From Plectrocnemia conspersa (lineage: Eukaryota > Arthropoda > Insecta > Trichoptera > Polycentropodidae): 64,000 bases of DNA. Under the pieces are notes generated by a model that saw nothing but the letters and a program-made list of their open reading frames with translations, was not told the DNA's origin and searched no databases. Positions within the stretch are counted from its first letter, which is position 1; every line of letters begins with the position of its first letter. The stretch spans positions 868,001 through 932,000 of the forward strand of contig VTFK01000092.1 in assembly GCA_009617715.1 (NCBI GenBank), read 5' to 3'. This document shows, one piece after another, positions 34,939-43,733 of the stretch. Made by a program: the position numbers and the translations under genes.

Positions 34939-37900
34939 GTAAGTATATCGTACATATTAGTTTAAAATCATAATTTAATAATCTAAGTTTATCTATTAGT
35001 CAATATAATAAATACAAAGTCGGTAGTGAATTGATAAGCATTTAAAATAATTTTAAAAAAGCAGTCCTTTTGCGGACAAATTTAATGATTTCATTACAGT
35101 CCTCGTGAATATTACCTAATATTTATATTTAGGTAAACATATTTATGTTTTCTAACTTTAATATTTTTTAAGTACTTATTTACATCTTTCAACACCATTG
35201 TACAAAATTCCTCTCCTGTGCTTATCTTCACATTGTTTCTTTGCTTATTCTTATTTTAGTTGTGTGAGAATGCCTTCTAAGAATTATTTTGGTTATTTCT
35301 GCGTAACATCGCTGAAGATTTGCTGTTCCAAATGATAGTTAAGCGTCAAATTATGATTGATGTGTATGAAAGAAATGATTCAGTACAGCAATGTTTCTTT
35401 CAATCATCAATCATCTGCCCTATAACGATGATTCGAGGTGGAACCAGACTAATTGCTATTATCTTACAGATCTTAGCAGACTCTTTACTATTATATAATA
35501 GATCTTATCGGCATATTTGGTAATGTGACAATCCTCTGTAAGCCGGCTTCCATATATTATGTGAATTTTTTTTCGCAAATTCCCCTCCCCTCGTCTCTCT
35601 TTCTAGAATACAAAATGCCGCATTGTGCCAGACTTATTTATCATAGACTTTCGCATTCCCATTGACCCCCCACTCCCCACTTCCCTAAATCTGTGGCATA
35701 TTTTATGAAAGCCGCCTAAGGTACAGTACATGCTCGGCAAAGACCCTGCAAACCCTTGTTTTATGTTACAATAAAGTCCAACGGTTTTAGTGAACGTGTA
35801 AGGACATATTAATGAACATCTGTGTTTATTATTTTATGGAATGATATATACAGACTTTTATGGAATGTGCACTGCAAGACTTTTGTAACTGTTGATGGAT
35901 ACAGTATTATGTATATTTTTCCGCTCATATACACAATTGTTTGTTTGCGTATGCGAGGAAAAAATCGTTTCTTATTAGTTACAAAAAGACACAAGTTTAT
36001 CATGATCTCAAAGACGGAGCGCGACTCTTTTATTAGTATAAGACCAAATTTGAATACAGAGACGTCTTATAACCCTCCCCCTCGCCTATAATTTAGTCAG
36101 AAAAAAATATGTCTTATGAAAAAATACTATTCATTTTATTAAATCGAAATATTAAGAAAATGACCACTGACTGCAAAATGTTGCCCCCCCCCCCTCTCTA
36201 TGATAGAAGCTGAAATGGCGTCCCTGATTCTAAGGCATATTTTGTTAGGTTATCCCTCAAAAAAAGACTAAAAAAATGTAATATGTTATTTCAGTGAAAT
36301 CATATTGGAATATATTTTCACCGGTAGATATATATTGTAGGTGCTAATAAAATTATATGATTTCAACTTTTCCATATGTAGTGATATATACATTTACATG
36401 TGATGTATTATATAAATATTACAGTGAATGTGTATTTTTCAGTATAGTTATATTTTCACTAGTGAAATCCAAATATATTTTCACCAATAGGAATGCATAT
36501 ATTTCTAGTAAAGAAAATATAATTTAATTAATTAGCGCTAGTGAAAATATATACTGCTCTAAAATGTATATGAAACTCAATCTGATAGTTGCGAAACGTC
36601 CATTTGCTGTTCAAACCCAAACCTAACCTACACAAATTAACCTAACCCAACTTGAGCTTATGAAAGTTCTAAAACTAATTATAGTTTTAGAACTTTCGTT
36701 GGTTCAAAATATAGTAACAAGCGTACCGGCTTTAAGTTCAATTAACTATATGAAAAATATTCTTATAAAAAAGTAACTATAGTTATTTTTATAAAATATT
36801 AACTACAGTTAATTATATAAAATATTTATGTTAAGACTTTACTTTGATGTAGTAGCTGGTTTAATACGCGCGTTTATTTTTAATTATATATAATTACAAA
36901 GCTTTGTAGAGACTAACGATTTATAGCCACCGACGCTTAAGTCGCTGAAAATCTTTTCGAAACAAATCGACCATTCATCTACGTGTGCATCATGAGTGTC
37001 GAAGAGGGGAATAAAAACGATGAATAGGGGCAGTCTTATGGAAACAGATCGACAGCTTACATACTGTAAGCTATATTCAATTTTGAAGTCACTAAAGACG
37101 AAATCCTATAATCGGTCAGTCAGCGTGTGGATTAATCCTTTCGTCGACCGACCCCAAGTCAGCGGATTTCCGATCTCGACTTGCGCTGCGCATCACCTTA
37201 ATGTTAACGCATATATGTGGACATTGGCACGAGAAAGGATTTGGCAGCAGCTTTTATATACATCTGAACAAAGTACAACCAGCTACAACCGGTTTCAAGA
37301 TTGGCAATTATTTTATACATATATCAATAAAATTACATATTCACTGCCATTAGATATCTTCATTGTTTAAGCAATTAATTTACACCTGTGTAATAAGTGG
37401 ATATTTTAATACAGTTTCAAGGTCGCACCAGATTAAGCGATCGAAGTAGAAGCGGCTTTTTTATCTGTACTTGTAATTGTCATCTATGTAGATTCAGCGT
37501 TCGCTCCGCTTAATCCTTTCTCGGTCATGTCTGAGTTAACTTGGAAAATTTGTATTTTGTGAAGTCTCATCTCAAATTTTTTTGTTGAAAATTAAACTTG
37601 TTCGAATAATTTTAAATGTTTTACAACGGCTGCATATTTGTATACCATTGCATAAGAAAGGGTGGGTCCGTGCAAGAAGTTTTTGAGTAATTTTTGAAAA
37701 AAGTACTGTGACCGAGAAGTGTTAATCAAAGTGGAACTTCGAAATGAAGTTATATCGATGACTTGAAGTGTAAATTTGCTAACCCCACCTTTGGGTTAAA
37801 ATTACTTAACAATGTTGTCTTGTACCATTAATCGAAATACACATGCTCAAAATAATGATCTCCAATTAAACACTACAAACTTGAGATATTGCTTTATTTT

Positions 37901-40900
37901 CGTAGTTTCAAGTTGTCTATTTAGTTTTTTGTCTCTCCTGTAAAGTTGTCAAATATGCAGTTAACAATTTTACACTTTAAGCCATTGTTATGTCATTCTT
38001 AGTAGTCAAATCATTTGGAAAATCAAGTTGAATTCTGGAAGATCCGAGTTGACTGCATGGCTGCACCAAAGCTAACGATTGAAGTAAAAGCGCTGCTTTT
38101 CTTTGGACATTTGTGTTGTCATTTGTGTCAATTCGGGGTAGGTAGGCTGAATTCAAATCCGTTGGATTTTAAGGTGTAAAGTTTTTTTGTCAAGGAAGTG
38201 AGAGGAGACCAATGACCAAATTATCCCATAATTCCTTGACTCATCATAGATGGGTCAAGGAAATCAAAGGCCAGTTGGACTCTGTAAATTTTAGAGACAC
38301 AATCAGAATGCTTATATCTTCATAAATCAACGAACTTAACGTTTTAATTTAATCATTCAAATTATTCCTGTTATATCAGTAGTACCTTTATCTGTAAGAA
38401 GAACGAACACTTTGCACGCCTTGGGATGATTTTTCAACCAAACGATTCCAAGAAATTACATATCATTATCCTTTTCCTATACAAAATTTCATTACTGCTT
38501 TGAACAGGGTCAGATATCATGCACTTACTCGGTATCAGAAACAATGTAACGGTGCTTTACTTTGAATATTGCTTGTGTTTTCAATTTCTTTTCTAATTCA
38601 ATGTTTAATTTTGCTTAAAACTAGCCGAGGATGAGTAAACCCCCATTTTGGGCCTGGCCCCCACTTGGAGTTAGCGCCCCCTTCGGGGCTAACACCCCAG
38701 GTGATTACCCGTACTACCTCTCTGCCCGGTCCTGCTAAAAAGACTGGAATGAAGTCTTGCCAGCGCTCCTTTCGAACACTCACTAATAATTTTTTTGCGA
38801 GACAATACACTAATAAAGAATGTCACTAAAGTTTTCGCTTTAGGCTTCCAAAATATTACTGTATAAATCCATACATTCAACATGTATGAATCATCTTAAA
38901 TCACAGAATCAACATTTTTATTACAGAAACTGAACTTTGAGCATGCATACGTACAAAGAGGTGTCACATACTATGACTATGCTATTCTAATGGATCCAAA
39001 TCCCATCAGGACAGCGTTGAACGTCTGCAAAGATCTTATAGCTAGAAGGGTAAATATCTTAAGTTAAATAAAAAGTCTTTGCCTACAATAATTTTATGTT
39101 ATACTATCAGGTTTATTCCGTCGTCGTATCTCATCCACTGACTGGTGAATTGTCTCCAGCAGCCGTCTCCTACACTAGCGGCTTCTATCACATCCCAGTC
39201 ATAGGAATATCTTCTAGAGACTCGGCCTTCTCAGATAAAAACATCCATGTATCATTTTTAAGAACAGTACCGCCTTATTCACATCAAGCTGACGTTTGGG
39301 TGGATCTATTGAGACACTTAAATTACATGAAAGTAATTTTCATTCATAGTTCTGATACAGATGGTAGAGCAATTTTGGGAAGGTGCGTTTCATTTGATAG
39401 TTTTAACAGCACAATATGCAATATTTCTTATATTTCAGATTTCAAACTACTTCTCAAAGCTTAGAAGATGACATTGAAATCAAAGTTATTGTTGAATCTG
39501 TCATGGAATTCGAACCTGGCTTGGAAAGTTTTACGGAGCAACTCCAAGATCTTAAAGGCACTCAATCGAGAGTGTATCTTATGTATGCTAGGTATGTATT
39601 GTATATCATAATGTAGTATTCTTAAGATTGATTGAGAAATTATATTGCTTTAAAATTACAGTAGTAAAGTTGACGCTGAAGTCATATTCAGAGATGCTGC
39701 TTCTCTGAATATGACCGAAGCAGGTTACGTATGGTTGGTGACGGAGCAAGCTCTTGCTGCAAATAATGTTCCTGTTGGTCTTCTTGGTCTAAGATTAGTG
39801 AATGCCACTAGTGAAAAGGCTCACATTCAAGATAGCATGTGAGATAACTTAAATGATCCTTTTGGTGATAATTTTATTTACTAACATACTTTTTTAGTCA
39901 TGTCTTAGCTTCTGCTATTAGAGAGATGAATCAAACGCAAGAGATTCATGAAGCACCTCAAGATTGTGATAATTCTGGTTCTATTTGGGAGACTGGAAAG
40001 ACTTTATTCGAGTATATTAAAAGGCAAGAAATTTTAAACGGCTCTACTGGAAAAGTTGCTTTTGACGATAATGGAGATAGGAAGTTTGCCGAATATGAAG
40101 TGGTTAACGTCCGAACACCAGATCATCAACCAGCTGTTGGAAAGTACTTCTATTCAACGGTTCGTTCCCTTATTGTTTATTTTTATACTTTACATTTTAA
40201 TTTATTTTGAATTAATGATATAGGAGCAGAAAAAAATGCGCTTGAAACTAGATGAAAACCAGATTTTATGGATGGGTCGAAGCAAATCTAAACCGGAAGG
40301 ATTTATGATACCTACTCATCTCAAAGTCTTAACTATAGAAGAAAAACCTTTCGTCTACGCTAGAAGAATCAATCCAGACGAAGGAGAACATTGCACTCCA
40401 GCTGAAATACTTTGCCCTCACTTCAACGCTAGTAATGATGAAGCAGGTATTGTTAAGAATATAGATCACTAGATGTAGAATTAAACTCATTAAACTTACT
40501 CTATCCCTCGCAACGCAGGCAGCGGCTGCATTAGAAGACCAGGTCAATCATTTTAAATCGTCCATCTATTCTATTTCTTCCTCTTTACAGTATTGCAGTG
40601 CAGTGACGCCAAAATTGATTATTGGAGAACTTCGACTAAATTTTATTTTCGTTCGGGAAAGGGATCTAAAACTATGTTTAGGCCGGGAACGTCTGCCCTG
40701 CACTATTGACTTCGCAGTCGCCGCTCATTTCATTATGTATTTAACCTGTTGTTAATTATTTCAGATATTTACTGCTGCAAGGGATACTGCATGGATCTTT
40801 TAAAAGAATTGGCTAGAACAATAAACTTCACATATCATGTAGCGCTATCTCCGGACGGGCAATTTGGAAACTATATAATGAAAAATGCTTCTGCTACCGG

Positions 40901-43655
40901 AGCCAAAAAGGAATGGACCGGTTTAATTGGTATATAAATTACAAACAATAAAAAATTCTAGAATGTTCAGTGAAATTATTTTCCATTGCAAACAGGTGAG
41001 CTGGTTAATGAAAGAGCCGATATGATTGTAGCTCCTCTTACTATAAACCCCGAAAGAGCTGAGTTTATAGAATTTAGTAAGCCGTTCAAATATCAAGGCA
41101 TTACTATATTAGAGAAGAAGGTATTTAAATATATATATATATATATACTAATACATAATACGATTTACATTTTATTAAATTTATTTTTACATAGCCGTCG
41201 AGATCTTCAACTTTGGTATCTTTCTTACAACCATTTTCAAACACGCTATGGATCTTGGTTATGGTATCTGTGCACGTTGTCGCTTTGGTACTATACCTAC
41301 TGGACAGATTTTCGCCTTTTGGTAGATTTAAAGTCGCCAACACCGATGGGACTGAAGAAGACGCTCTCAATTTATCAAGCGCTATTTGGTTTGCTTGGGG
41401 TGTACTTCTCAACAGTGGAATTGGAGAAGGTAATTATTATCTTAAATATTACATATTAAATTTTGAATTATAGCAATAATATCTGTTCATAGGCACTCCA
41501 AGAAGTTTCTCTGCTAGAGTGCTCGGAATGGTTTGGGCCGGTTTTGCCATGATAATTGTAGCCTCGTACACTGCCAACTTGGCGGCTTTCCTCGTGTTAG
41601 AGCGACCCAAGACTAAACTTACAGGGATCAACGATGCTAGAGTATGTAATTAATTATAGCTTTTTAAGTATATATAATTAATATTAATTATTTTTAGCTA
41701 CGTAACACAATGGAAAATCTAACATGTGCAACTGTAAGAGGATCGGCCGTCGACATGTATTTTAGACGGCAAGTCGAATTGTCTAATATGTACAGGACGA
41801 TGGAAGCAAATAACTATGCAACAGCTGAAGATGCAATCAGAGACGTTAAAATTGGGTGAGATTTTATGTACGAGGAATAATTGATAAAAGTGTCGAGTGG
41901 TCGATGAATTCCATGAATTTTGGTTACATATATAATAGAATGATGTTTAAGCAGAAGAATCTCACATATCGCTCCATAGTTTGTCTGCACTTCGATATTA
42001 TACTATGTTTTAAAAATATGATAGTTATCCTTATTGATATTACCACAGACTTCTGATATGAGAGTATTGGTCAGTGTATTCAAACCAAATTTCGGTTTAG
42101 ATATGCTTCATTCGATTCTTACTTATTGTAAGTTGTAATATGGTTATAAAAATTCTCTCTTCACTGCAACGGCGACGGCACGATTTTATTGTTTTTGACA
42201 TGGATTCTAACCTTGAATTTGGCCGGAAAAATGCATGTCATTTAATGAAATACTATGAATCTTAATGAAAATAATATTAAAAAAACGACTACTGTCTAGC
42301 CAATATCCCCCCCCCCCTGAAATGGCGTCCTTGTAGAAAGGTAGAACAATAAAATAAGGTAATCAGACGTCCTCCTCAAAATTTTAGTCCTCTTTGAACA
42401 AAATTTCCAAAATGGCATTTTTTAGCAATTTCTCCTCTTCAATAAAATATCGTGATGACCTTTTTAGCTCCCGCAGCAATATTTCCTCCTTGAAAACTTG
42501 TACAGAAGGCGGAACTAAACAATAATGCTATTTTGCTTTAATTGGCCTCTATCACATTCATCCAACCTTCGTCAAATGGAAAGTATTATTGACTTGACAC
42601 TTTGTCACATAACCACTCACAAACTTGCTGATTCAAACTCAAAGACAACTAATGTTACACACATAATATGAGGAACCAGTGACATACCATTTTTACAAAC
42701 TTACCACTTTTTGGATTAACTTGCTCGCTTCTTCATATTTGCCACTCAACTCTTTCAGTGTTGAACTGGCTGAATAAGTCACACCCCCAAAGTAACAAAC
42801 AAAATAAATGTAGCCAGTCACACTTATTTTCAAAAGTCCAGTGATTAGTCTTATTACTTTAATCTTTTCTGCATTAGATATGTATGTTTTTTTCAGTAAA
42901 TTGATGGCTTTCATATGGGATTCTTCGCGCTTAGAGTTTGAAGCCGCTCAAGATTGCGAGCTTGTAACTGCCGGTGAACTTTTCGGACGATCTGGTTATG
43001 GAGTAGGTTTGCAAAGAGGTTCTCCTTGGGCAGACGCTGTCACTTTGGCAATATTAGACTTTCATGAAAGTAAGCCATTTCATTAATCATCAATGTAAAT
43101 ATTTATAAATAGAATGAAGACTGATACGCAAAAATTGATTTCAGGCGGTTTTATGGAATCATTAGACAATCTGTGGATATTACAAGGGAACATACAACAG
43201 TGCGAACAATTCGAAAAGACTCCGAACACTCTGGGCTTAAAAAACATGGCCGGCGTGTTCATATTAGTGGCTGCCGGTATAGTCGGCGGCGTTTTGTTGA
43301 TTGTTATCGAAATGGCTTACAAAAAACATCAGATTAAAAAGCAGAAGAGATTAGAGTTGGCTAGGCATGCTGCAGATAAATGGAGAGGACAAGTAGAAGT
43401 AAGATATAAGACTCAAGATCTAAGATATGATTTGAATTGAATGTAAATTATGATTTGTGTTAGAAGCGCAAGACTCTCCGGGCTTCTTTGGCCGGCGGAG
43501 GGACATTGGCGAGACGAGCTGCAAATGGCTTAGGAGAACCGCGCACAGTCAGCGGTTCTTTAGCTTTAGAGGGCGCTAGAGCTCGCCGGCCGCCTGCAGT
43601 GCCACTTCGAAGACCACCAGCTTACACTGCAGACGTTTCACACCTTATCGTTTAA
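34783..43655 (+). CDS. Nmdar1: NMDA-type ionotropic glutamate receptor subunit 1 (GluN1), 15 exons
   Basis: Glycine-binding obligatory subunit of the NMDA receptor, a ligand-gated Ca2+ channel of the postsynaptic membrane. Exons: 34783-34938, 38927-39049, 39111-39382, 39439-39591, 39662-39838, 39898-40159, 40224-40446, 40765-40929, 40996-41120, 41195-41429, 41493-41641, 41698-41855, 42897-43069, 43145-43398, 43464-43655. All junctions are GT-AG and phases add up to 938 codons plus stop. Seen in order: signal peptide; amino-terminal domain (about 30-395); ligand-binding S1 (about 410-545) with SPDGQFG and P524, T526, R531; M1 (about 567-588); pore loop LLNSGIGEG with the channel-block Asn at 625; M3 [10 protein letters not shown] (655-664); S2 with D741; M4 (about 826-846); basic tail. 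These match the insect GluN1 family closely. Uncertain: the start. ATG 34783 reads through a good acceptor (CTTTTTTATTGCAG, ends 34814), so an upstream first exon is equally possible. Confidence 0.96.
36057..36226. mobile_element. MITE with CAGRGACGYC ends and C-runs
   Basis: 170 bp from CAGAGACGTCTTATAACCC to TGAAATGGCGTCCCTG; the ends form a CAGRGACGYC inverted repeat and each is followed inward by a C- or G-run. Related ends occur at 20483 (CAGGGACGTCATTCCAGG), about 30937 (AATGACGTCTCTG) and about 42336 (GAAATGGCGTCCTTG). Non-coding; CAG termini suggest hAT, which is inference. Confidence 0.55.
36230..36720 (-). repeat. Dispersed repeat with TTTCACTAGTGAAA palindromes (copy 2)
   Basis: Reverse-complement copy of the 20-kb repeat. 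Shared, in reversed order: TTTCACCGGTAGATATATAT, TATTTTCACTAGTGAAA, GAAACGTCCATTTG, CCCAAACCTAACCTA, and a terminal hairpin AAAGTTCTAAAACT/AGTTTTAGAACTTT at about 36662-36695. Confidence 0.7.
37115..37370 (+). repeat. Solo-LTR-like module (copy 1), TATA to AATAAA
   Basis: GATTAATCCTTTCGTCGACC and GACCCCAAGTCAGCGG are followed about 100 bp later by CTTTTATATA (37251-37260), then ACAACCAGCT, AAGATTGGCAATTA and AATAAAAT. The 58.2-kb copy has the same blocks in the same order. A promoter followed at short distance by a poly(A) signal is the layout of a retroviral-type LTR. Confidence 0.5.
38927..39049 (+). CDS. Nmdar1: Nmdar1 exon 2
   Basis: 41 codons, phase 0 on both sides (acceptor TTATTACAG, donor GGTAAAT). 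It encodes the amino-terminal-domain stretch [12 protein letters not shown] to CKDLIARR. It follows the longest intron of the gene (about 4 kb). Confidence 0.95.
39111..39382 (+). CDS. Nmdar1: Nmdar1 exon 3 (amino-terminal domain)
   Basis: Encodes VYSVVVSHP through [12 protein letters not shown], including the strongly conserved [13 protein letters not shown] and [16 protein letters not shown] blocks. It ends in phase 2; the Arg codon is completed by exon 4 across a 56-bp intron. Confidence 0.97.
39439..39591 (+). CDS. Nmdar1: Nmdar1 exon 4 (amino-terminal domain)
   Basis: Encodes [15 protein letters not shown] through SRVYLMYA. Phase 2 on both sides, acceptor TATATTTCAG, donor GTATGT. Confidence 0.95.
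39662..39838 (+). CDS. Nmdar1: Nmdar1 exon 5 (amino-terminal domain)
   Basis: Encodes [19 protein letters not shown] through AHIQDS, including the WLVTEQAL block. The Ile codon is split with exon 6 (AT|T). Confidence 0.95.
39898..40159 (+). CDS. Nmdar1: Nmdar1 exon 6 (end of amino-terminal domain)
   Basis: Encodes [14 protein letters not shown] through GKYFYST, with the conserved [11 protein letters not shown] block. The donor is the weaker GTTCGT, but its phase (0) fits exon 7 and the joined protein has no gap against the family. Confidence 0.93.
40224..40446 (+). CDS. Nmdar1: Nmdar1 exon 7 (linker and start of S1)
   Basis: Encodes [13 protein letters not shown] to [25 protein letters not shown] opens the ligand-binding domain. 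It ends in phase 1 at GTATTG. A second, strong acceptor in the next intron could give an alternative end (see findings). Confidence 0.95.
40765..40929 (+). CDS. Nmdar1: Nmdar1 exon 8 (S1 lobe)
   Basis: Encodes [13 protein letters not shown], the SPDGQFG glycine-pocket motif and KKEWTGLIG. Phase 1 on both sides. Confidence 0.96.
40996..41120 (+). CDS. Nmdar1: Nmdar1 exon 9 (S1 lobe, agonist carboxylate site)
   Basis: Encodes [20 protein letters not shown] and onward to ILEKK. P524, T526 and R531 correspond to the co-agonist contacts P516, T518 and R523 of rat GluN1, so the core of the glycine site is intact. The donor is followed by an AT dinucleotide run at about 41128-41150. Confidence 0.97.
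41195..41429 (+). CDS. Nmdar1: Nmdar1 exon 10 (M1 and pore loop)
   Basis: Encodes M1 ([19 protein letters not shown]) and the re-entrant pore [14 protein letters not shown]. Asn625 is the channel-lining residue governing Ca2+ permeability and Mg2+ block in the family. Confidence 0.97.
41493..41641 (+). CDS. Nmdar1: Nmdar1 exon 11 (M3)
   Basis: Encodes [20 protein letters not shown] and the gating motif [10 protein letters not shown], then [16 protein letters not shown]. Phase 0 at its end. Confidence 0.97.
41698..41855 (+). CDS. Nmdar1: Nmdar1 exon 12 (S2 lobe)
   Basis: Encodes [15 protein letters not shown] then [14 protein letters not shown] to RDVKIG. The residue equivalent to rat Ser688 is Ala697 (codon GCC). 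It ends in phase 2 before a 1,041-bp intron loaded with repeats. Confidence 0.96.
41856..42896 (+). other. Nmdar1 intron 12 (repeat-bearing)
   Basis: The intron contains an inverted copy of the dispersed repeat family also seen at 20 and 48.5 kb (about 41925-42345, ending in a C-run and GAAATGGCGTCCTTG), a GTCCTCCT-type MITE fragment (about 42353-42500), and an antisense exon-like ORF (42705-42868). Confidence 0.65.
42897..43069 (+). CDS. Nmdar1: Nmdar1 exon 13 (S2 lobe)
   Basis: Encodes [19 protein letters not shown] to LAILDFHE. D741 is equivalent to the glycine-amine-binding D732 of rat GluN1. The acceptor TTTTTTTCAG follows repeat and antisense exon-like sequence directly. Confidence 0.96.
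43145..43398 (+). CDS. Nmdar1: Nmdar1 exon 14 (end of S2, M4, start of tail)
   Basis: Encodes [20 protein letters not shown] and onward through M4 ([20 protein letters not shown]) to DKWRGQVE. If the donor at 43399 is not used, the frame continues 13 more residues and stops at 43438-43440. Confidence 0.94.
43464..43655 (+). CDS. Nmdar1: Nmdar1 exon 15 (cytoplasmic C-terminus)
   Basis: 63 codons beginning [12 protein letters not shown] and ending [13 protein letters not shown], then TAA. The start and end match the insect GluN1 tail (a kinase-site-like RKTxRASLA and a terminal DVSHLxV that could bind a PDZ domain). The exon is GC-rich and much richer in Arg/Pro than the rest. It joins exon 14 in phase 0 across a 65-bp intron (43399-43463). 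Confidence 0.9.
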   Translation, partial: KRKTLRASLAGGGTLARRAANGLGEPRTVSGSLALEGARARRPPAVPLRRPPAYTADVSHLIV

Positions 43656-43664
43656 ATATTTTAT

Positions 43665-43733
43665 AATAAAACTGCTGCCAAAGATTAGCGTTCAACGTTT
43701 AGTCTGTCCTTATGATTCAACTACGATAATAAA
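43665..43733 (+). terminator. Poly(A) signals of Nmdar1
   Basis: AATAAA occurs at 43665-43670, only 10 bases after the stop codon, and again at 43728-43733. The second leaves a more normal 3' UTR. Which is used cannot be told from sequence. Confidence 0.5.

Larger units (their letters stand above)
34939..38926 (+). other. Nmdar1 intron 1 (4 kb, repeat-bearing)
   Basis: No coding exon is required or seen here. It holds a 170-bp CAGRGACGYC-ended MITE (36057-36226), an inverted copy of the TTTCACTAGTGAAA repeat family (about 36230-36720), a solo-LTR-like promoter/poly(A) module (37115-37370), a pair of direct repeats (about 37427-37500 and 38062-38170, sharing GCACCA, CGAT-GAAGTA-AAGCG), and a GC-rich patch with a hairpin at 38673-38696. 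Confidence 0.7.

Noticed and set aside
36608..36655. Telomere-like CCTAA repeats (CAAACCTAACCTACAC... AACCTAACCC)
   Set aside because: Only a few imperfect units, and the same words occur in the matching dispersed repeat at 20.07 kb, so they belong to that element.
41125..41412. Minus ORF opposite Nmdar1 exon 10
   Set aside because: Antisense of a strongly conserved exon; no homology of its own.
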